From an uncultured Oceanospirillaceae bacterium (lineage in GTDB: Bacteria; Pseudomonadota; Gammaproteobacteria; Pseudomonadales; Balneatricaceae): a DNA stretch of 64,000 bases. The position numbers and the translations under genes are program-made. Under the pieces are notes generated by a model. That model had not been told where the DNA came from. It did not search any database and saw only the letters and a list, made by a program, of their open reading frames with translations. The stretch covers positions 1 through 64,000 of the forward strand of contig CAKZOD010000005.1 of NCBI GenBank assembly GCA_937136055.1. The letters are read 5' to 3'. Within the stretch, counting starts at the first letter, position 1, and each line of letters begins with the position of its first letter. Of this stretch, positions 57,688-64,000 are shown one piece after another.

Positions 57688-58635
57688 TTAATTTTCGTAA
57701 AGCGCTAACCTTTGCTCTAGGAGATCAAAAAAACCCTCCCTATCGACATCGTAAGCCCAGTGAATATTTGGCTCTTTATCAGTTACATGCCAAAAATCTA
57801 CCGCTGTATGCCCCCGGGTAAGCTCACTATGTGTTTCTACTTGGCAGGCACAAGCTTTCATTTTAAACAGTTCAGGCTTTAATAAAAACGCAATGGTACA
57901 AGGGTCATGTAATGGCGCACCTTCAGAGCCATATTTCAGAGCATCGTAGCGATCAAAGAAATCCAACATATCAGCCGCTGCGCGTGCCACATTATTATCT
58001 ATTTTTCGAATAGCAGCGACTCTATCTGTCGAGCTCATCACTTTATGCGTGACATCCAAGCCAAACATATAGATAGGACGCTCACAGCCCAATACAATTT
58101 GGCAGGCCTCAGGGTCAACGTAGATATTAAACTCAGCTGAAGGGGTGATATTACCGCCTTCAAACATCGCCCCACCCATCAGCACAATCTGTTTTATCTT
58201 AGGTACTAATTCAGGTGCTTGTTTAATAGCTAATGCGACATTCGTTAACGGCCCTGTTGCTACAATAGTCATTTCATTATCAGCAGCTTGCGTGAGTGTT
58301 TGAATAATAAAATCAACCCCAGATTGCTCCTGCAATTTCACCTCTGGCTCATAAAGATCAACCCCGTCAATCCCCGTTTTACCGTGGACGTATTCCGCCG
58401 TCACTAACTTTCTGGATATAGGTTGAGCCGCCCCCGCAAAAAGTGGAACATCTACTCGATTACAAATATCCGCCAGTATGCGTATATTTAACGCGGTTGC
58501 ACTCAAAGGCACATTACCAGCAACAGCGGTAATTCCTTTGATATCAAATTCCGGAGCATTTAATGCCATAAACAGCATTAAGGCATCATCTTGCCCAGGA
58601 TCACAGTCAATTATTACGGGTAATGCTTGTCGCAT
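57688..58635 (-). CDS. Inosine-uridine-type nucleoside hydrolase
   Basis: These enzymes split ribonucleosides into base and ribose for salvage. The ATG at 58635 lies 7 nt after AGGA, giving 315 residues; a GTG two codons earlier is too close to it. The calcium-binding signature DCDPGQDDA (10-18) is complete, with the later PLTNVALAI, LMGGAMFEGGNITPSAEFNIYVDPEA and HDPCTIAFLL blocks. The specific substrate (RihA-, RihB- or RihC-like) is not fixed by sequence. Confidence 0.92.
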   Translation of the reverse strand: MRQALPVIIDCDPGQDDALMLFMALNAPEFDIKGITAVAGNVPLSATALNIRILADICNRVDVPLFAGAAQPISRKLVTAEYVHGKTGIDGVDLYEPEVKLQEQSGVDFIIQTLTQAADNEMTIVATGPLTNVALAIKQAPELVPKIKQIVLMGGAMFEGGNITPSAEFNIYVDPEACQIVLGCERPIYMFGLDVTHKVMSSTDRVAAIRKIDNNVARAAADMLDFFDRYDALKYGSEGAPLHDPCTIAFLLKPELFKMKACACQVETHSELTRGHTAVDFWHVTDKEPNIHWAYDVDREGFFDLLEQRLALYEN

Positions 58636-58897
58636 ACTCACTTCCTATTTTACGTTGTTGCAGAGCTAGTATTACTTTTTATTGCAGTGCCCTTCCAAGA
58701 GCTTGCCTCTATAAATAATCTTGTTTAACAGCTAAGAAGCACTTTCTTATTTACAAAATCATGATGCTCGCCAAACAGTCTAGGGAAGGATACCAAACTT
58801 AAAACTCGACATAATGTCGAAATAAACACTTCAACTTCTTGATAATGTATGACCTTTTTATTACCTTAAGGTTATCAAGTAATTGGAGGATACTTCA

Positions 58898-59566
58898 ATG
58901 AAATTAAACATTGATCATTTTGTACTCGCTGCTGATACGCTTGAGCAAGGTATCGCATATTTAGAAGAACAACTCGGCATCACCCTCCCTTTTGGTGGAG
59001 TGCATCCTGCTATGGGCACTCACAATTGCTTAATGCAGCTAAGTGAGGATTTATTCTTTGAAATTATTGCAATCAACCCTCAGTCACTGATAGACGATAC
59101 TTTAAAAGTAAAACAACCTCGCTGGTTTTCCCTCGACAGTCCATTCCTGCAAGCCCAACTAAAACAGCAACCAATGCTATTAACTTGGGTGGTAAACACT
59201 CGCGATATGCAGCGCAGCGCCAATAGCGGTATTTATCGCCAATGCGCAATCAGAAATATTTCACGCGGCGATTTAAGCTGGCAATTTTCCTTACCCGATG
59301 ATGGCTCATTACTCGCTAACGGCTTAATGCCCTATGTGCTTCAGTGGTCTGGTGAACACCCTGCCGCTAAGATGCCAGATTTAGGCTGTTCGCTCATAGA
59401 AATAAACCTGTTCCACCCACAAAAAACATGGATAGAAAGTCAGTTACAAGAAATAGGCGCTGCACATTTAATCAACATCGAAAGCTTAGAAAACCACCAG
59501 CAAGGTTATTTCGAAGTTATTTTGCAAAGCCCTAAAGGTAAAGTGACGCTGACTTCCCTCGCTTGA
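58898..59566 (+). CDS. Glyoxalase-like (VOC superfamily) protein
   Basis: The ATG at 58898 has GGAGG 8 nt upstream and gives 222 residues. The sequence LNIDHFVLAADTLEQGIAYLEEQLGI, GTHNCLMQL and FFEIIAINP is typical of the Glyoxalase_3 (VOC) group, which binds a metal through His and Glu. Substrate is unknown. It is the upstream partner of nothing obvious: the nucleoside hydrolase is divergent and the oxidoreductase is convergent. Confidence 0.82.
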   Translation: MKLNIDHFVLAADTLEQGIAYLEEQLGITLPFGGVHPAMGTHNCLMQLSEDLFFEIIAINPQSLIDDTLKVKQPRWFSLDSPFLQAQLKQQPMLLTWVVNTRDMQRSANSGIYRQCAIRNISRGDLSWQFSLPDDGSLLANGLMPYVLQWSGEHPAAKMPDLGCSLIEINLFHPQKTWIESQLQEIGAAHLINIESLENHQQGYFEVILQSPKGKVTLTSLA

Positions 59567-59585
59567 GCAGCCAATATTCTAAAAG

Positions 59586-60671
59586 TTAAGCGTGCTTCTC
59601 AAGCAGCTTGATGTGGCTAAAATCCGTGAGATCGACATCGACAGTACGGCCTTGCTCACTACTTAGCATTGCAAGCTCAATTAGCCTGACCACTTTTGCT
59701 CCATCAATCGCACTGACTGGCACTGTCAAACCACTGCTAATAGCATAAGCAAGTTGGCTATAAAACTCAGCATAGCAGCCAGTTATTGTCTCTAGCTTTT
59801 TCGACTCGCAGTGCTGGCCTAGCTCATCACTAATATATTCAATACCATAATTCGCTGGCGGTTCTACACCGAAAGCAGGTGCCAAGGGCGACACCCCAGT
59901 AATTAATTGTTCTTCTTGGGGATCTAAGCCATATTTTATATAACTACCTTTAGTGCCCTGTAACTGAAAACGAGTATTAGGGTTCGCGGCAAACGGGCTT
60001 GATTGTAAAACAACTTCAAGATGGGTGTAATGCAAAGTAACTTGAAAATAATCAACAGTTTGAGAGTTTTCTCGCAGCATTTTGCAATTGCCTGTTAATG
60101 ATAGTGGCGCACCAAACAAACACAGCGCTTGATCCAATAGATGAGAGCCTAAATCATATAAAATCCCTGTCCCCTCCCCTGGTTTTTCACGCCAGCGCGC
60201 TCTTACTTCAGGGCGAAAACGATCGAAGTTCGATTGCAATACTTTGATTTTGCCAAGTTTACCACTTTCAATAACTCGCTTAAGTGTTAAAAAGTCACCA
60301 TCCCAACGACGGTTGTGATAAACCGATAAGACTAATGAATGTTGCTGAGCCAGCTGAGCTAGCGCTAAGGCCTGTTCAGAAGTGGAAGTGATCGGTTTTT
60401 CAATTAACAGATGCCGCTTGTATTCCAGCGCCAATTTCGCCAAAGCGTAATGGCTATCATTCGGTGAGGTAATCACGATTAAATCAGCATCGCATTCTCT
60501 TATCATTTGCTCGGCATTTTCATACGCATCAATCATCGGAAATTGCTGATGAACTGACTGCACTTGAGATGAGCTTATTGCAACTAGCTGATATTGCTGA
60601 GAATATAAAATAAAAGGCAGGTGGAAAATATTCGCGGACAACCCGTAACCTACAACAGCGACTTTGATCAA
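59586..60671 (-). CDS. Gfo/Idh/MocA-family NAD(P)-dependent oxidoreductase
   Basis: The likely start is TTG at 60671, giving MIKVAVVGYGLSANIFHLPF, with GGTGGA upstream; a GTG at 60683 is possible but its ribosome site would abut it. The ~361-residue protein has the Rossmann GxGxxA-like motif and the family signature LLIEKPITS with the catalytic-type Lys, then a substrate domain. It resembles YdgJ/YhhX-like sugar or inositol dehydrogenases. Substrate is unknown. Confidence 0.85.
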   Translation of the reverse strand: MIKVAVVGYGLSANIFHLPFILYSQQYQLVAISSSQVQSVHQQFPMIDAYENAEQMIRECDADLIVITSPNDSHYALAKLALEYKRHLLIEKPITSTSEQALALAQLAQQHSLVLSVYHNRRWDGDFLTLKRVIESGKLGKIKVLQSNFDRFRPEVRARWREKPGEGTGILYDLGSHLLDQALCLFGAPLSLTGNCKMLRENSQTVDYFQVTLHYTHLEVVLQSSPFAANPNTRFQLQGTKGSYIKYGLDPQEEQLITGVSPLAPAFGVEPPANYGIEYISDELGQHCESKKLETITGCYAEFYSQLAYAISSGLTVPVSAIDGAKVVRLIELAMLSSEQGRTVDVDLTDFSHIKLLEKHA

Positions 60672-60927
60672 TGTAGCTTCCACCTTATTCAGTTAATTAA
60701 AAAATACAGCGATTCTACGTGAAGGAGTCTAACAAAAACTGAACAACGAGTGCTTTTTAAAGCTTATTGTAAAAATAATTACTAAATTGCTCATGATAGA
60801 TTTTATTTTTAAAACAACTGTTTAGCCCAAAATGAAGCTTTCATCCAAAGCGGTTGAATAAAGTGTCAGATCACCCTATGATTAATATTGCATCTGCAAC
60901 ATACATCTTATTTTAAAGGTAATAATA

Positions 60928-61533
60928 ATGACTTGGATAACAACAATCGCATATGAAAATGCAACCGGGAAATTAAAGAAGCTTTATGAGCGTGTCAAAG
61001 GGCCAGATAACAATGTTGATAATATCATGCTGGCACATAGCTTAAGGCCCCACAGCATGGAAGGTCACATGGCGATCTACAAGAATGTCATTCATCATTC
61101 TGGCAACAAAACGCCAAAGTGGTTGCTAGAAGCTTGTGGTGTTTATGTAAGCCATATTAACGGCTGCCACTATTGTTTCGAACACCATTATGCAGGTATG
61201 GAGCGTTTGCTTAACGATGCTGAGAAAAGCACCGCTATCCGTGAAGCGGTCATCAATGACACACCTGAATCTGCCTTTGACGGTGCTCAGCTGGCTATTA
61301 TGCAATATGTTAGAAAGTTGACAATTACCCCTGCTGAAATGGTGAAAGACGATGTAATCGCCTTACAAAAGCAAGGTCTTGATGACGGTGAAATTTTAGA
61401 AATCAACCAAGTCACTAGTTATTTTGGCTATGCTAATCGCATGGTACTTGGATTAGGTATTAATACAGATGATGACATTATCGGTTTATCACCGAATAAC
61501 TCTGATGACCCTGATAACTGGAATCATACCTAG
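60928..61533 (+). CDS. Carboxymuconolactone decarboxylase/AhpD-like protein
   Basis: The 201-residue protein carries the CMD/AhpD motif with Cys80-His-Tyr-Cys83 and following histidines in SHINGCHYCFEHH, typical of peroxidase-related AhpD-like enzymes that use a Cys pair and a proton-relay His. AAGG lies 8 nt before the ATG. The alkyl hydroperoxide partner is absent here, so a stand-alone peroxidase-related role is inferred. A strong terminator follows. Confidence 0.85.
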   Translation: MTWITTIAYENATGKLKKLYERVKGPDNNVDNIMLAHSLRPHSMEGHMAIYKNVIHHSGNKTPKWLLEACGVYVSHINGCHYCFEHHYAGMERLLNDAEKSTAIREAVINDTPESAFDGAQLAIMQYVRKLTITPAEMVKDDVIALQKQGLDDGEILEINQVTSYFGYANRMVLGLGINTDDDIIGLSPNNSDDPDNWNHT

Positions 61534-61569
61534 AACGCCTAACTCACAGCATGTTCTAAAGTAGAAATC

Positions 61570-61592
61570 AGTGGCCTTAATGGCCACTTTTT
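61570..61592 (+). terminator. Rho-independent terminator after the CMD-family gene
   Basis: AGTGGCC (61570-61576) pairs with GGCCACT (61582-61588) around TTAAT, followed by TTTTAATT. Confidence 0.85.
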
Positions 61593-61616
61593 AATTAACA
61601 CGGTTTTATGGCCACT

Positions 61617-61658
61617 ATATTCAACCGAGCAAATTGAACCGGCCAAATTGAACCGAGC
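61617..61658. repeat. Three-copy 14-bp tandem repeat next to the fpr stop codon
   Basis: Units ATATTCAACCGAGC (61617-61630), AAATTGAACCGGCC (61631-61644) and AAATTGAACCGAGC (61645-61658) lie end to end, 2 bp from the fpr stop. The period is not a multiple of three, fitting non-coding sequence. Confidence 0.75.
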
Positions 61659-61660
61659 GA

Positions 61661-62434
61661 TTATTTCTCTACAAAGGCTCTTTCTATTACATAGTGCCCT
61701 TGGTTTCCACGGCGCGCCTCTTGATATCCTAAATCATCAAGAATCTCACAAAACTCTTTGAGCATTGCAGGCCCACCACAAATCATAAAACGATCTGTTT
61801 CTATGTTTAAATCTTCAATGCCTAAATCAGCGGTTAATTTGCCACTTGTCAAAAGCTGCGTTAAACGGCCTTGATTGCGAAACTCTTCTCGTGTAACGGT
61901 TGGGTAATAATGCAATTTCTCGCTGATAATATCGCCAAAGTATTCATTTTGTGGCAACTCATTCTCAATATAGTCAGCATAGGCAAGCTCCGAGCGATAG
62001 CGCACACCATGTGTGAGAATTACTTGATCGAATTTCTCATAAATTTCTGGGTCTTTTATAATGCTCATAAAAGGCGCTAAACCTGTACCTGTGCTCAGTA
62101 AGAATAAACGTTTTCCTGGCAGCAGAGCATCTTCTATTAAAGTCCCTGTGGATTTTTTGCCAACTAGCACTTTATCGCCCACTTTAATTTTTTGCAGCTT
62201 TGAGGTTAATGGCCCATCTTCTACTTTGATACTAAAGAACTCTAAAGAATCCTCATAGTTAGCACTGGCAATACTGTACGCTCGCATAATCCTATCATCA
62301 TCGTCCTCTAATCCGATCATAGTGAAATGCCCGTTTTTAAAACGAAAAGCAGGATCACGGCTTGTCTTAAAACTAAATAAAGTGTCATTCCAATGGTGAA
62401 CACTTAAAACTTCTTCAGTAATGATATTAGACAT
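61661..62434 (-). CDS. fpr: Ferredoxin/flavodoxin-NADP reductase
   Basis: Fpr moves electrons between NADPH and ferredoxin or flavodoxin through FAD. The 257 residues show the FAD-binding RAYSIASA, the NADP-binding STGTGLAPFMSI and ICGGPAMLKEF blocks, and the bacterial subclass I C-terminal extension ending AFVEK. AGAGG lies 5 nt before the ATG. In related bacteria fpr supports Fe-S assembly and oxidative-stress recovery; no SoxR or OxyR site was recognised upstream. Confidence 0.95.
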   Translation of the reverse strand: MSNIITEEVLSVHHWNDTLFSFKTSRDPAFRFKNGHFTMIGLEDDDDRIMRAYSIASANYEDSLEFFSIKVEDGPLTSKLQKIKVGDKVLVGKKSTGTLIEDALLPGKRLFLLSTGTGLAPFMSIIKDPEIYEKFDQVILTHGVRYRSELAYADYIENELPQNEYFGDIISEKLHYYPTVTREEFRNQGRLTQLLTSGKLTADLGIEDLNIETDRFMICGGPAMLKEFCEILDDLGYQEARRGNQGHYVIERAFVEK

Positions 62435-62837
62435 ATAAACCTCTGTAATAGGCTAACGATAAGATAAAATTCAGATTAAAAAAGCTAATTCATTTCAGGT
62501 AAGTGCTACCGATTAAAAAGCAATCAATACATATTCCAAAAAGAAATAAAAAAACTTTTTTTAATTTCTAAAAGCATTCTATGCTTCTTCTCATATTAGT
62601 CAAATAACTTTTTAGACTATCTTTATTATCTGAAATACGTTTTATCGAAATGCAGCTTTGCCGAACAAGAAAACAGCAAACGTGATATTACCGCGCGTAT
62701 TTTAAAAGGCTTATTTAAAGAGTGTTAGCAACTATAGCTTAGTGCAAAACTTATCAAGTGCTAAAGAGGCTGATTAAGGCGGTACTAATAACGCCTTAAT
62801 CAGTTAGTCAGGAGGGGTATTTGTGTATTAGAGAAGA
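62435..62837. other. 403-bp region between trhO and fpr with a perfect inverted repeat
   Basis: CTGATTAAGGCG (62770-62781) and CGCCTTAATCAG (62792-62803) form a perfect 12-bp stem with a 10-nt loop just past the trhO stop; it probably ends the trhO transcript although the T-run is short. A 42-codon coding-like frame without a start (62600-62728, ending KRDITARILKGLFKEC) lies in the middle and may be a gene remnant. Confidence 0.5.
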
Positions 62838-63827
62838 TTAATGGTCAGCGTTTTTCTCGCGCTGCTCTTCGCGTATAGCTTGCTTCACTTGACGCCTTTT
62901 TTCCATTGACTCTAAAGCGTCGCCGCCTAAATGCACATCACCGCGCTCTTGGGCGAGTTGCATTTGCTGTTGGCGCTGTTCAAAGCGTAGGCGTTGCTCT
63001 GGGCTCTGTTTGTCATAACAAAACTCACAGCTAACCCCTTCTAGATAATGTTCATGTTGCATTTGTGTTTGTGTCAACGGTAGTCGACAAGCGTGACATT
63101 GCTGATACTGGCCTTTTTGCAGGTCGTGATCGACAGTCACGCGGTTATCAAAAACAAAGCATTCGCCTTCCCACATAGATTCCGACTTTGGCACTTCTTC
63201 TAAATACTTTAAGATGCCACCTTCTAGATGGTAAACCTCATCAAAGCCTTGCTCTTTTAAATAGGCCGTTGACTTCTCACAACGAATTCCACCAGTGCAG
63301 AACATCGCAACTTTTTTGTTCTTCTCAGGATCAAGGTTTTCAGCCACGTAATCAGGGAACTGGCGAAAATTCTCTGTTTTTGGATCGAGTGCACCTTTGA
63401 AAGTACCGACCTTTACTTCGTAGTCATTACGCGTATCAACTAACACAACATCGGGATCTGAAATCAAATCATTCCAGTCTTTAGGCTTGACGTAAGTACC
63501 AACCACTTTTTTAGGGTCGATACCCTCTACACCCATAGTGACGATCTCTTTTTTGAGCTTCACTTTGGTGCGATAAAACGGATTGCTTTGCTCGTATGAC
63601 TCTTTGGTCACAATACCTGCCAAACGGGAATCTTGCTGCAGCCAATCTAATAATGCATCAATACTATTTCGCTCGCCGGCAACCGTACCATTGATACCTT
63701 CTTGGGCGAGTAACAATGTGCCACGTACATTAACTTTTAGCATTAAAGCGTGCAAAGGCTCTCTCAGCGCTGCAAAATCTTCTAACTCGACAAATTTATA
63801 CATCGCACAAACAACAATTTCAGACAT
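62838..63827 (-). CDS. trhO: tRNA uridine(34) hydroxylase, rhodanese-type
   Basis: TrhO (formerly YceA) hydroxylates uridine at position 34 of certain tRNAs with oxygen. The ATG at 63827 has GAGGG about 5 nt upstream, giving 329 residues; a TTG start five codons earlier is weaker. The N-terminal domain has [16 protein letters not shown], the rhodanese domain [16 protein letters not shown] and catalytic Cys177 in [12 protein letters not shown]-terminal CxxC pairs (CHACRLPL and CEFCYD) could bind a metal. The last ~50 residues are highly charged. Confidence 0.95.
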   Translation of the reverse strand: MSEIVVCAMYKFVELEDFAALREPLHALMLKVNVRGTLLLAQEGINGTVAGERNSIDALLDWLQQDSRLAGIVTKESYEQSNPFYRTKVKLKKEIVTMGVEGIDPKKVVGTYVKPKDWNDLISDPDVVLVDTRNDYEVKVGTFKGALDPKTENFRQFPDYVAENLDPEKNKKVAMFCTGGIRCEKSTAYLKEQGFDEVYHLEGGILKYLEEVPKSESMWEGECFVFDNRVTVDHDLQKGQYQQCHACRLPLTQTQMQHEHYLEGVSCEFCYDKQSPEQRLRFEQRQQQMQLAQERGDVHLGGDALESMEKRRQVKQAIREEQREKNADH

Positions 63828-63983
63828 GATTTCCCTCGACAATCGGATCGCAAATCCAATCAGTATTACTTAAAAAAACGGCATTATAGTGCAACATCAT
63901 TCAATTGTCGCGATACAAAAGAAACGTTCACATCAAAGCTTAAACACCTTATTATTAAATCTCTGTCACTAAGAAGCCTAATC

Positions 63984-64000
63984 ATGTCAAAACCTAAGCT
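63984..64000 (+). CDS. Possible start of a plus-strand gene cut by the window end
   Basis: An ATG at 63984 opens MSKPK before the window ends. It lies 157 bp from the divergent trhO start, a reasonable promoter distance, but only five codons are visible. Confidence 0.25.

Overview
The window looks like a chromosomal segment from a moderately AT-rich marine-type gammaproteobacterium, perhaps of the Oceanospirillales/Pseudomonadales group. This is an inference from gene order and protein resemblance: trxB-aat-bpt-infA, smrB next to prmB-aroC, and mrp-dcd near metG. I saw no tRNA, rRNA, CRISPR array, insertion sequence, phage or plasmid gene.

Layout. (1) Positions 1-15278, minus strand: the first ~5,090 residues of one giant secreted adhesin whose 3' end lies outside the window. 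It has a LapA-type retention module with a TAAG protease site, two Ig-like domains, a haemolysin-type calcium-binding related domain, and about 35 Calx-beta/LapA-like Ig domains. These are arranged as a four-domain higher-order repeat of ~1.39 kb in nine partial or complete copies. Two perfect palindromes lie upstream of it. (2) 15720-22307: redox and translation genes (trxB, peroxiredoxin, aat, bpt, infA, proS) and a lytic transglycosylase. (3) 22498-29411: an iscR-sufBCDSATE iron-sulfur assembly operon, with an IscR-type operator overlapping the -35 box. (4) 29598-33412: a small unknown gene, pssA, marC, a DUF2185-like gene and ibpA. The ibpA leader has a sigma-32-like promoter and a four-hairpin ROSE-type RNA thermometer. 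(5) 33533-38907: aroC and prmB, then smrB, folE and a TolC-like outer-membrane channel. (6) 38969-46911: two unknown proteins, dcd, mrp/apbC, trmA, a HopJ-family gene and metG. (7) 47098-64000: metabolic and accessory genes, namely bluB, a tandem-receiver regulator, sdaA, ETF-quinone oxidoreductase, a FosA-like enzyme, a DUF3482 GTPase/DUF2868 membrane-protein pair, a metallo-beta-lactamase-fold hydrolase, a nucleoside hydrolase, a glyoxalase-like protein, a Gfo/Idh/MocA oxidoreductase, a CMD/AhpD-like protein, fpr and trhO.

How the parts fit. The adhesin should be exported by a type I secretion system and held in the outer membrane until a LapG-type protease cuts it. None of the dedicated lap genes is in view, and the TolC-like protein at 37597 is only a possible outer-membrane partner. 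The suf genes are a self-contained Fe-S supply under IscR feedback; client Fe-S proteins in the window include IscR, SdaA and ETF-QO. TrxB and the adjacent peroxiredoxin probably form a thiol-peroxidase chain.

The observations most worth following up are the adhesin's higher-order repeat with its divergence gradient and mosaic copies, the palindromic promoter region, the ROSE thermometer with its start-codon choice, the IscR operator, and a coding-like fragment with no start codon just upstream of iscR.
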